Shown here: in pieces, positions 1 to 7,788 of the stretch
How positions within the stretch are numbered: position 1 is the stretch's first letter
Layout: each line of letters begins with the position of its first letter
Source of the DNA: an uncultured Prevotella sp.
Lineage (GTDB): Bacteria; Bacteroidota; Bacteroidia; Bacteroidales; Bacteroidaceae
Reading direction: 5' to 3'
DNA: 28,308 bases
Assembly (NCBI GenBank): GCA_900770025.1
Contig: CAAGIW010000019.1
Span: 1 to 28,308 of the forward strand
Position numbers and translations under genes: made by a program
Notes under the pieces: model-generated
Told to the model about the DNA's origin: nothing
The model's input: the letters and a program-made list of their open reading frames with translations, nothing else
Database searches by the model: none

Positions 1-270
1 AAGGTACGAAAAATATCTGACATGAGCAAGTATTTTGGGCAATAAATATTCGGTTTTTGCAATATAATTCACTCAAAAAGTCACCCTTCGTCAAGGCGGA
101 ATTTACCTGCTCCTATGCTAAAAGTCTGCAAGGAAGTTGTATTGCTGTATAGTTACCAGGGGGGAGAAGCAGTAATAAAAAATGTTAATATTGGTGCCCC
201 CCTATTGCTGCTTGACATATTGTGCGTACATTTGTCGCAGAAAATGAAACATTACCAATACATTATCAAC
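1..270. other. Upstream region of the C10 protease, no gene seen
   Basis: No gene or RNA was recognised here. The reading frame of the downstream protease stays open back to an ATG at 115, but the residues this adds do not look like a secreted protein N-terminus. A Bacteroidota promoter is not obvious: the nearest match to TAnnTTTG is TATTTTGG at 31-38, with one mismatch and no good -33 element. A G6 run near 160 and a C6 run near 198 are present without a convincing extended hairpin. Confidence 0.5.
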
Positions 271-3200
271 ATGAAACACAGAATACTTGTAGTGTTGGCT
301 GCTGCCATTGCCCTTGTGGCACAGGCGGCAACGCTGACTCCTGAACAGGCGTTGAAGCGCCTGAATGCCGGTAAGGCAAACAGTGCTGTGATGAAATCGG
401 CAATCACCGCATCGCAGCTGGTATATACCTCCACCACGGCCAACGGCCAGCCAGCCATCTATGCCTTTGCTTCGATGGATGGACTGGTGTTTGTGGCCGC
501 CGACGACGTGGCCGTGCCGCTGATAGGCTATACCGACGGCAGCACCGACATCAACCAACTGCCGGCAAACATGCGTTCATGGCTCGACATGTGGACAGAG
601 ATGATAGCCAAGGCATCGGAAAAACCCGAGAAATACCGCCCGGAGAGCATGGAAAAGCAAGGGGCCGCCAACTACACGGCGGTGGAGCCCATCGTCACAA
701 CCAAGTGGAGTCAGAACGAACCCTACAACAACTATTGCCCTGAGCACGACGGCACGCACTACTATACGGGATGCGTGGCCACGGCCATGGCACAGGTGAT
801 GAACGTGCATCGCTGGCCAGAGGGCTATGCCACCGGCTCTGTGAGCTATCATCCTGAGAGCTGGGAGGGCGAGGAGATGCTGTCGATGGACTTCTCTGCG
901 CTGAAAATAGACTGGGACAATATGGCGGAGGACTACTCACAGGAATATACCGAGGCCCAGGCCCATGCCGTGGCCATGCTGATGAAGGCTTGCGGCTACT
1001 CGGTGATGATGGACTATACCCCCCATGTGTCAAACTCCTTTGGCATGGATGCAGTGAATTCCCTGAAGAACTATTTCGGGTATAGCCCCCAGATGGAGTA
1101 TCGCATGCGCTCCTATTACAACACCGAGGCGTGGGATGCCATGCTGACAGACAACCTGACCAAGGGGCACCCCGTGGTTTATACAGGACAGTCGTCCACC
1201 GGCGGACATGCCTTCGTGTGCGACGGATGCAGTGCCGACGGACTGTTTCACATCAACTGGGGCTGGGGCGGCACCGCCGACGGGTATTTCGCTCTCGATG
1301 TGCTCGACCCCTACCATGAACCTGCGGGAGGATTCGGCAGCGGTTACAGTCTGGAACAGGGTGCGATATTCAACATACATCCCGCCGTGGAGGGTGAGAC
1401 CGCTCCTGTGCGCCATCTCCACATGGGCGGAACTCCCGACATAAGCATAGAGAACGGGGTGATGACGATTGCAGGTACGGCCAACAGCGTGCTGATGCTC
1501 TACGCACGAAACGCACTCACCTTTGACTGTGCCGTGGAGTTTGTCAAGCTCGACGAGAACCAAAACCGAACGGGAGAACCCCTCTATCGCACGGCATCCT
1601 GTGAACAGGGCGTGATGGAGAACTTCACCATGCAGGGCTTTTCGGAGATTGCGGCGGTGACTTGTCCTGTGAACGGATTGGAGGACGGCATGTATGAGGT
1701 GCGCCTGATGACGCGCGACAGGCAGGCCGACGTGCAGGAATGGGTTCCGGTGCTCTGTCCTGCCAATTTCCCACAGAGTGCATTCATCTGCTCGGAGGGA
1801 GGCGAGGTGACGGCATCCCCCGGCGAGGCTGATATATATAATGTGGAGTTCTCGGCATTCGAGGCGCTGTCGCCAATCTGTCCAGGGCGTCCCGTCAGGC
1901 TGCGTGCAGTGGCAAGCAACACCGGCGAGAAACCCCTGACGCTGTGCTTCTCGGCAGCGATGGTGGCCAACGGACAATTTGCGGAGACGAGCTCCGCACA
2001 GACCATTACGCTGCAACCCGGGGAGGAGAAAGAGCATGTGTGGCTTACGCAATATGAAGAGTCGGCGGCCCTGAAGGCAGGCGACGAGGTTTCGTTCATG
2101 CTGCTCGACAAATCGTGCCATGTTCCATACGATGGCGCAGCGCTGACCGGCGTGGTGAGCGAGTATAATCCCGACATACAGGTGGAGAGACTGAGGGCAT
2201 CCGGCTCGAAATTCATCGACGGTGTATATACCGTGGAGGCCCGTGAAATCAAGTTCATCGGCACACTGACGGTTGAAAAGGGCTGCATGATGGAGAATGT
2301 GGCGCTTGTTCTCTTTGATGAAGACGACTCGCTGATAGGCAGCCAGAACGTGTCGAACGGCATAACCATCGTCAATGAGGGCGAAAGTCAGGAGGTGAGT
2401 GCCGACATTATCTTCCGCTCGGCGGTGCTCGGCAGGCATTATAAGGCCTGTCTGATGAGCGTGGTGAATAACGAGGTGGCACCCCTTGTGACCACCGACG
2501 ATGGGAGGATAGACCCATCGACCTACGTGGTTTTCAGCATCACCGAACCCAAGGCACTGAAGCAGCCCGAGGCTCCCTTCAACTTCGTTACCATTGGCGA
2601 CCTGTCGATGTGCACCCGAGCCGCACTGGGTGAGGACTGCCTGCCCGTGGGACTTGACAATGACGTGGAACAGTACAGACCCGGTTTCGTGACCACCGCG
2701 GTGACGCTGAGTGCTGCCAACGTGCCCGAAGAGCTTCCGCAAATCACCGACAAGAGACTTTGCGCATCGCTCGCCACCATGTATGGCGATTCGGTCAAGT
2801 ACAGGGATGTGGATCTGAACGAATTCTACAGCAGTTTGGGCATGTATGAAGAATACAAGAAAGCATACTCCGAATCCCTGTTGCTTTCGCTTGCCGGTCG
2901 CTATGAGCGCACCGTGGAGATTCCCGGAGTGGGATTCGCCATGCGCGACACCATCAACTTCAACGAGAAGCCTGTGGCAAGATACATGTTCAACCCGACG
3001 TACAAGGTGGGCAAGCCGGTGTCGGGACGCTTGTTCTTCTCCACCGGTTATCCCTACGACTTGGCAAGTTTGGACGGCAGCGAGAAGGCGAGCATCACTG
3101 TGATGCACCACAATGTGGCCACCGATGAACCTTCGGAGTGGTATGCCAATGAGATGCCGCTGAGCTTCAATGCCGGAAAGAAGGAATTTCTTGCCGTGGC

Positions 3201-3837
3201 CGACACCACCGACCTGGTGCTTGGCGATGCCATGCCGCTTGGACGCTACACAGTGAATGTATCAGCAAATTGGGGCGGCATTCAGACTGCCTTTGAGTTC
3301 ATCGTAGCAGATACGCTGCGTGCCGAGGTTGCGCTGGACAATGCAGCGTTTGCACCAAGTGCCACCATCGTGGCCAGCGTGAAGCTGAACTACGGTTATC
3401 CTTACGTCAGTGCTGTGGGCGATGATGAGTTGCCCACCGTGTGCGTGGCGGCTGCCTTGCGAAAGAGGGGCGGCGATGAACCTTTGCTTGCCGACACCAC
3501 GGTGCTTGCTGATGCAGCGTTGGCATATACCGAACTGGACCTGACGAAGGAGGTGAGTCTTGACCTCTCGAAGCACGACTTCGGCATCCTGCCCGACAAG
3601 GGGATGGAGTGTGACCTCGACATTTCGGTGATGTTCAACGGCGAGCGGCAGTATGCAGCAACTGTGCCGGTGCTGATAACCAACAACCCGATGGGAGTGA
3701 ATACTGTGATGGTGCGTGACAACGGACAGGGCAATGCCTGCTACCGTGTCAATGGCGTGCGGGTGGATACTGCACTGGGAAACAAGAAGCCAGACCTATA
3801 TATCATGCGTGGTCGCAAGATAGTCGTTACCCACTGA
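271..3837 (+). CDS. Secreted C10 family (streptopain-like) cysteine protease, very long, with sorting tail
   Basis: Predicted secreted cysteine endopeptidase of family C10 (SpeB/interpain/PrtT type), 1188 aa from the ATG at 271. I chose this start because it gives a clean signal peptide (MKHRILVVLAAAIALVAQA) followed by a Spi-like propeptide to about residue 140. ATGs at 115 and 244 add non-signal sequence. The catalytic domain is clear: Cys168 in YYTGCVATAMAQVM, His313 in GGHAFVCDG, and Asn329-Trp330 in HINWGWGG. It ends near residue 375. About 800 residues follow, looking like successive beta-rich domains with no recognised family. The last 35 residues (YRVNGVRVD ... DLYIMRGRKIVVTH) resemble the short type IX sorting tails of Prevotella secreted proteins. 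Known C10 enzymes are usually 400-900 aa, so this one is long. Family assignment is firm; substrate is unknown (host protein or inhibitor degradation is inference). It is probably transcribed alone. Confidence 0.93.
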   Translation: MKHRILVVLAAAIALVAQAATLTPEQALKRLNAGKANSAVMKSAITASQLVYTSTTANGQPAIYAFASMDGLVFVAADDVAVPLIGYTDGSTDINQLPANMRSWLDMWTEMIAKASEKPEKYRPESMEKQGAANYTAVEPIVTTKWSQNEPYNNYCPEHDGTHYYTGCVATAMAQVMNVHRWPEGYATGSVSYHPESWEGEEMLSMDFSALKIDWDNMAEDYSQEYTEAQAHAVAMLMKACGYSVMMDYTPHVSNSFGMDAVNSLKNYFGYSPQMEYRMRSYYNTEAWDAMLTDNLTKGHPVVYTGQSSTGGHAFVCDGCSADGLFHINWGWGGTADGYFALDVLDPYHEPAGGFGSGYSLEQGAIFNIHPAVEGETAPVRHLHMGGTPDISIENGVMTIAGTANSVLMLYARNALTFDCAVEFVKLDENQNRTGEPLYRTASCEQGVMENFTMQGFSEIAAVTCPVNGLEDGMYEVRLMTRDRQADVQEWVPVLCPANFPQSAFICSEGGEVTASPGEADIYNVEFSAFEALSPICPGRPVRLRAVASNTGEKPLTLCFSAAMVANGQFAETSSAQTITLQPGEEKEHVWLTQYEESAALKAGDEVSFMLLDKSCHVPYDGAALTGVVSEYNPDIQVERLRASGSKFIDGVYTVEAREIKFIGTLTVEKGCMMENVALVLFDEDDSLIGSQNVSNGITIVNEGESQEVSADIIFRSAVLGRHYKACLMSVVNNEVAPLVTTDDGRIDPSTYVVFSITEPKALKQPEAPFNFVTIGDLSMCTRAALGEDCLPVGLDNDVEQYRPGFVTTAVTLSAANVPEELPQITDKRLCASLATMYGDSVKYRDVDLNEFYSSLGMYEEYKKAYSESLLLSLAGRYERTVEIPGVGFAMRDTINFNEKPVARYMFNPTYKVGKPVSGRLFFSTGYPYDLASLDGSEKASITVMHHNVATDEPSEWYANEMPLSFNAGKKEFLAVADTTDLVLGDAMPLGRYTVNVSANWGGIQTAFEFIVADTLRAEVALDNAAFAPSATIVASVKLNYGYPYVSAVGDDELPTVCVAAALRKRGGDEPLLADTTVLADAALAYTELDLTKEVSLDLSKHDFGILPDKGMECDLDISVMFNGERQYAATVPVLITNNPMGVNTVMVRDNGQGNACYRVNGVRVDTALGNKKPDLYIMRGRKIVVTH

Positions 3838-3879
3838 ATGGGGATGACAGCCGTTAGTGGCTGGCAGCAGCATTAGCTT

Positions 3880-3927
3880 CGACAAGTACAGAAAAGTGAA
3901 TCAGCCTACACTTTTCTGTACTTGTCG
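3880..3927. repeat. 19-bp perfect inverted repeat (hairpin) between two secreted-protein genes
   Basis: CGACAAGTACAGAAAAGTG at 3880-3898 is exactly complementary to 3909-3927, with a 10-nt loop. It lies 43 bp after the protease stop and just before the hydrolase promoter. No U-tract follows, so it is not a textbook intrinsic terminator. It may still end or stabilise the protease transcript, or be a remnant of an element. Confidence 0.8.
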
Positions 3928-3948
3928 GCGTATTTCGGAATTTTTTGC

Positions 3949-3956
3949 TATATTTG
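3949..3956 (+). promoter_or_regulatory. Candidate Bacteroidota promoter -7 element for the hydrolase
   Basis: TATATTTG matches the Bacteroidota -7 consensus TAnnTTTG exactly and sits 45 bp before the ATG at 4002. No well-spaced TTG -33 element is present; the nearest is 24 bp upstream at 3922-3924, inside the hairpin. This would give a leader of about 40 nt. Confidence 0.5.
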
Positions 3957-4001
3957 CGGCAGTTATAATTAAAGAATAAGAATAACAAAAGGGAAAGAAT
4001 T

Positions 4002-5336
4002 ATGAAAGCAAGAGCTATCAAGAGGAATGGGATGGCGGTGCTGGCATGGCTGGCTGCATCCCTTGCAGTGGCACAGACTCCAGAATTGGGCATCGTGAAG
4101 CGAACTGACTGCGGAACTTTCTGGCGCTATGACTTCAACTATGCCACCACTGATGTGGATGGAGAAACACCTGTCACCCTGTCGGGGGCCATCTTTATGT
4201 CGTCGGCAGTGCATGAGGGGAGGGCTGAGGCCAAGGGCTGCGGATTGGTGAACCACTACACCATCACCTCCAACGCAGAGAGACCCACCAACGTTACGGA
4301 CTTTACCACATTGGAGGGCTTTGTTTCCAACTCCAACTACCTGCTCATTGAGTCAGATGGCTACGGCTTTGGCCTCGATTCGCTGCGCAACCAGAAGTAT
4401 CTTCAGGGACGGGCAACGGCGCGTATCAACATCGATGCGTTCATCGCAGGGCGAAAACTGATAGAACAGGAGGGCTTTAGTCACGGCAATGTGACGCTCA
4501 ACCTGGGCTATTCGCAGGGAGGACACTCGGGCATGTGGGTGAACAGACTGGTGGCCGAGGGCTATCGCAGCGACGAACTGCCAAAGATAGACTACAGTCT
4601 GCTGGGCGGAGGACCCTATGACATGTACAGCCACTACCAAAGTCTGCTGAGTGCAGACAAGACGCAGTACCCCGTTGCGCTGCCGCTCATACTCAGCGGA
4701 ATGATTGATGCAGGCGGATACAAGGTGAAGCAAGAGGACGTGTTTGCCGATGAAGTGGTGAAAGTGCTGCCCGAATTGTTTGACTCTAAACTATACAGTA
4801 CCGACTCCATCAACGCCTTCTTCTACAAGAACTTCGGAGGAAGCAAGGATGAGGGACTGGAGATGTCGAAGATTGTCAAGGAGGCGTTCTTCAATCCAGA
4901 GAGCGAACCCATGACCGACATTGTGTATCATCTGAAGGAAAACTCCTTGGTGTATGACTCTTGGACACCTGCAAAGACCGACACCATGACCTTTGTTCAC
5001 TCGCTGGTGGACGAAGTGGTGCCCTACATCAATATGGAAAGCATGGAGAACTACCTGAAGTCGGTGGGCTATAACAGCTTTGACATATTCAATGAAAGAG
5101 AGGAAAAGCATACCGACATGGGCGTGCTCTATGCGTTCAAGGTGATGGTGAGCCTCGATCCCTATGTGCCTACGGGCATGGAAGAGCGCTTCCGCAACGT
5201 GCCGGGCGAGTGCCTGCACGACATATACAGCATAGACGGGCGACTGATACACAGAAATGCGAAGATGAGCGAGGTATATCCCACGCTTCCCAAGGGCATC
5301 TATGTGGTGAAGGGGCGCAAGGTGGTGAAACGATAG
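4002..5336 (+). CDS. Secreted alpha/beta hydrolase (lipase/esterase-like) with sorting tail
   Basis: Predicted exported serine hydrolase of 444 aa. An N-terminal signal peptide (hydrophobic AVLAWLAASLAVAQ near residues 12-25) is followed by an alpha/beta hydrolase fold. The nucleophile elbow is GYSQGGHSG, with Ser171 as the likely catalytic serine. Candidate Asp and His partners lie in HSLVDEVVPY and EEKHTDMG in the last quarter. The layout resembles secretory-lipase or acyl-peptidase-like hydrolases, but the substrate cannot be read from the sequence. The C-terminus (YSIDGRLI ... LPKGIYVVKGRKVVKR) is a Prevotella-type short type IX sorting tail, similar to that of the preceding protease. The ATG at 4002 follows a candidate TATATTTG promoter at 3949. 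The gene ends only 7 bp from the stop of the convergent mutarotase gene, leaving no room for a separate terminator. Confidence 0.85.
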   Translation: MKARAIKRNGMAVLAWLAASLAVAQTPELGIVKRTDCGTFWRYDFNYATTDVDGETPVTLSGAIFMSSAVHEGRAEAKGCGLVNHYTITSNAERPTNVTDFTTLEGFVSNSNYLLIESDGYGFGLDSLRNQKYLQGRATARINIDAFIAGRKLIEQEGFSHGNVTLNLGYSQGGHSGMWVNRLVAEGYRSDELPKIDYSLLGGGPYDMYSHYQSLLSADKTQYPVALPLILSGMIDAGGYKVKQEDVFADEVVKVLPELFDSKLYSTDSINAFFYKNFGGSKDEGLEMSKIVKEAFFNPESEPMTDIVYHLKENSLVYDSWTPAKTDTMTFVHSLVDEVVPYINMESMENYLKSVGYNSFDIFNEREEKHTDMGVLYAFKVMVSLDPYVPTGMEERFRNVPGECLHDIYSIDGRLIHRNAKMSEVYPTLPKGIYVVKGRKVVKR

Positions 5337-5343
5337 GGCCGGC

Positions 5344-5736
5344 TTAATCGTACAGGTGGAACATGCGTTCCATCATCTGCCACTTCTCATCAGAGGTGGC
5401 TTCGGCCGAGCACTGCTGAAACTGCGACACATAGGCCTCCCACTCCGCTTGTCGGGGCAGGGAGGCCAGTTTCTTCATGGCACTGTCCCAATCAAAGTCT
5501 TGCGGCGTTTCCACGATCATCACCAAGCGGTTGGCCAGGATGTAGATTTCCATTTCCAAGATGCCCACCTGCCTGATGCCCTCTTTAATCTCGTCCCAGA
5601 AGTGCTCTTTGTCGTGAGCCTCGCGGTATTTTGCAATCAGTGCGTCGTCGGGGCGCAGCTCCATGGTCTGGCAATAGCGCTTCACTGCGCACTGGTATTC
5701 CTTGCGCGGGTAGCCGTTGTTCTTGTTTTCGTCCAT
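5344..5736 (-). CDS. L-rhamnose mutarotase family protein
   Basis: A 130-aa protein of the RhaM-like mutarotase family (dimeric ferredoxin-like fold), which interconverts alpha and beta anomers of L-rhamnose or related sugars in the cytoplasm. Family marks: an N-terminal strand ending in MELRPD, then KYREAHDKEHFWDEI with the expected Tyr and His, the strand MEIYILANRLVMIVE, and the closing PRQAEWEAYVSQFQ. The N-terminal extension (about 18 residues, KNNGYPRKEYQCAVKRY) and C-terminal extension are typical of the larger Bacteroidales form. It lies 40 bp after tsaE on the same strand and is probably the last gene of the porW-porX-tsaE transcript. No other rhamnose or fucose genes are nearby, so the physiological sugar is uncertain. 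Confidence 0.8.
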   Translation of the reverse strand: MDENKNNGYPRKEYQCAVKRYCQTMELRPDDALIAKYREAHDKEHFWDEIKEGIRQVGILEMEIYILANRLVMIVETPQDFDWDSAMKKLASLPRQAEWEAYVSQFQQCSAEATSDEKWQMMERMFHLYD

Positions 5737-5776
5737 AGCAGTAGATGTTTTATGGTGTGATTTGCAGCGTCTGCCT

Positions 5777-6217
5777 TTAGTCTTCCTTGGTGGTGAGCAG
5801 TCGAGAGCCGTCGGCCTGTGTGGTGATGCTCACCCTGACGGCATCCTCGGGCAGCAGGTCTTCGATGAGTTCGGGCCACTCTATGAAGCAGAGGGCGCCG
5901 CTGTAGAAATAGTCTTCGTAGCCCATGTCATACACCTCTTCCAATTTCTTGATACGGTAGAAGTCGAAGTGATAGATCAGGGCACCTGTGGTGTCGCTCT
6001 GATACTCGTTGACGATGGCGAAGGTGGGCGAGGTGATGACCTCGGTGACGCCCAATGCGCGGCACACCTCTTTGATGAATGTGGTCTTGCCTGCGCCCAT
6101 GGAGCCATAGAAGGCAAACACACGGGCATCGCCGATGGCGTGGGCAAAGGCTTGGGCCGCCTGTTGCAGGGGCTGCGAGGTGGCGTTTTCTTGGATGCGG
6201 GGGATGGTAATGTTCAT
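5777..6217 (-). CDS. tsaE: tRNA threonylcarbamoyladenosine biosynthesis ATPase TsaE
   Basis: A 146-aa P-loop ATPase that works with TsaB and TsaD to place the threonylcarbamoyl group on A37 of tRNAs reading ANN codons. The Walker A motif GSMGAGKTT is at residues 38-46. Other marks are the family's SPTFAIVNEY, the IYHFDFYR segment, and FIEWPELIEDLLPED. Length is normal for the family (about 140-155 aa). Its ATG overlaps the porX stop in an ATGA (6214-6217), so translational coupling is likely. TsaB and TsaD are not in this window. Confidence 0.96.
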   Translation of the reverse strand: MNITIPRIQENATSQPLQQAAQAFAHAIGDARVFAFYGSMGAGKTTFIKEVCRALGVTEVITSPTFAIVNEYQSDTTGALIYHFDFYRIKKLEEVYDMGYEDYFYSGALCFIEWPELIEDLLPEDAVRVSITTQADGSRLLTTKED

Positions 6218-7788
6218 TTCTTGTGCTTTTTTCCCTTCATGGTGATGAGCGGAATCATCATCTCTTCCATGGAGATGCCGCCATGCTGGAAGGTGTCTTT
6301 ATAATAAGATACGTAATAATTGAAGTTGTTGGGATAGGCAAAGAAACTGTTGCCTGTGGCAAAGACGTAGCTGGTGCTGAGGTTGGGCGAGGGCAGAAAG
6401 GCCTTCTGTGGCTCTTTGATGACCATCAGTTCCTTGTTGTCGTAGCCCAAGTTCTTGCCCAACTTGTAGCGCAGATTGGTGTTGGTGTTCTTGTCTCCCA
6501 CTATCTTTACTGGCTTGTTGGCGCGTATGGAGCCGTGGTCGGTGGTGATGATCACGGTGCAGGGCGTAGCGGCTAACTGGCGGAGCAGTTCAGAGATGAC
6601 CGAGTGGCGGAACCAACTCAGGGTGATGGAGCGGTAGGCCGACTCGTTGTTGGCCAGTTCGCGCACCATCTTTGACTCTGTGCGGGCGTGGCTCAGCATG
6701 TCGATAAAGTTGAACACCACCACGTTGAGGTCGTTGTTCAGCAGTTGTCTGAACTGCTGCATCAGTCGCTCGGCACCGTTGGAATCGTTGATTTTGTGAT
6801 AGGAGAAAGTCTCTTTGCGCCTGAATCGTTCCATCTGTGTCCTTATCAGTGGTTTCTCGTTGAGGTTCTTGCCCTCTTCTTCGTCCTCATCCACCCAGAG
6901 TTCTGGGAACATCTGTGCAATCTTGTTGGGCATCAGTCCGCTGAAGATGGCGTTGCGTGCATACTGGGTGGCGGTGGGCAGGATGCTGAAATAGAGTTGT
7001 TCGTCGATGTCAAACCACTCGCCCAGTTCGCCGGAAAGCGTGCGCCACTGGTCGTATCTGAAGTTGTCGAGCACCACCAAGAACACTTTTTCGCCGCTGT
7101 CGAGCAGGGGGAAGACGGTGCGCTTGAACACCTCGGGGCTCAGCATGGGCCGTTCGTCGCCCTTATAGCCTGGCTGCATCTGTTCCATCCACTCCATGTA
7201 GTTCTTGCGAATGTATTTGGCAAAGGCGTTGTTGGCATCCTCTTTCTGCATCTGCAACATCTCTGCCATGCCGCTGTCGGTGCCGCTCAGTTCCAGTTCC
7301 CACCTCACCAACCGTTTGTAGAGCTGCATCCAGTCGTGGTGGTTGCGGCAGTCCTGCATCATCATGGCTATCTGTGTGAAGTCTTGCTGGTAGCCTGTCT
7401 GTGTCACTTCGCTCACTATTTCGCGGCGGTGTATGTTCTTCTTCAGTGTCAGCAGTATCTGGTTGGGGTTCACTGGCTTGATAAGATAGTCGGCAATCTT
7501 GGAGCCAATGGCCTGATCCATGATGTTTTCCTCCTCACTTTTGGTCACCATTACCACGGGCACGGTGGGCAACAAGTCCTTGATGCGCTGCAAAGTCTCC
7601 AGTCCACTCAGCCCGGGCATCATCTCATCAAGCAGCACCAGGTCGAAGTTGTGCTGCCTGCATTGCTCAATGGCATCGGTTCCGTTGGTCACGGTAATCA
7701 CTTCGTAACCCTTCTTTTCCAAAAACATCAGGTGGGCCTTGAGCAGTTCCATCTCGTCATCCGCCCACAGTAGCAGTCCGTTGTTCAT
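6214..7788 (-). CDS. porX: PorX: response regulator with PglZ phosphodiesterase domain, type IX secretion regulator
   Basis: A 524-aa two-domain protein. Residues 1-120 form a response-regulator receiver: acidic pocket Asp10-Asp11, phospho-acceptor Asp54 in LLDEMMPG, the Thr of VVMVTKSEEE, and the Lys of DYLIKPVNP. The rest is a linker helix region and a PglZ/alkaline-phosphatase-superfamily domain. Visible metal-site segments are VVLDNFRYDQW, NFIDMLSHA and IITTDHGS. This architecture is that of PorX, which with the sensor PorY and sigma factor SigP controls type IX genes in Porphyromonas gingivalis, and whose PglZ domain is described as an oligonucleotide-cleaving zinc enzyme. No porY is in the window. 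The gene overlaps porW upstream and tsaE downstream, each by 4 bp (ATGA), so the three are almost certainly one operon. Identification is firm; that it regulates the nearby cargo genes is inference. Confidence 0.94.
   Translation of the reverse strand: MNNGLLLWADDEMELLKAHLMFLEKKGYEVITVTNGTDAIEQCRQHNFDLVLLDEMMPGLSGLETLQRIKDLLPTVPVVMVTKSEEENIMDQAIGSKIADYLIKPVNPNQILLTLKKNIHRREIVSEVTQTGYQQDFTQIAMMMQDCRNHHDWMQLYKRLVRWELELSGTDSGMAEMLQMQKEDANNAFAKYIRKNYMEWMEQMQPGYKGDERPMLSPEVFKRTVFPLLDSGEKVFLVVLDNFRYDQWRTLSGELGEWFDIDEQLYFSILPTATQYARNAIFSGLMPNKIAQMFPELWVDEDEEEGKNLNEKPLIRTQMERFRRKETFSYHKINDSNGAERLMQQFRQLLNNDLNVVVFNFIDMLSHARTESKMVRELANNESAYRSITLSWFRHSVISELLRQLAATPCTVIITTDHGSIRANKPVKIVGDKNTNTNLRYKLGKNLGYDNKELMVIKEPQKAFLPSPNLSTSYVFATGNSFFAYPNNFNYYVSYYKDTFQHGGISMEEMMIPLITMKGKKHKK

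Noticed and set aside
115..270. N-terminal extension of the C10 protease from ATG 115
   Set aside because: The extra 52 residues precede a perfectly placed signal peptide at 271 and would abolish normal export.
1030..3111. Long antisense open frame (693 codons) opposite the C10 protease
   Set aside because: It lies wholly opposite a protein with clear catalytic motifs and a signal peptide. Its translation is His/Arg/Cys-rich with no family marks, as expected from the complement of a GC-rich gene.
6688..7773. Plus-strand open frame (361 codons) opposite porX
   Set aside because: porX is unmistakable on the other strand; this frame is a His/Val-rich shadow.
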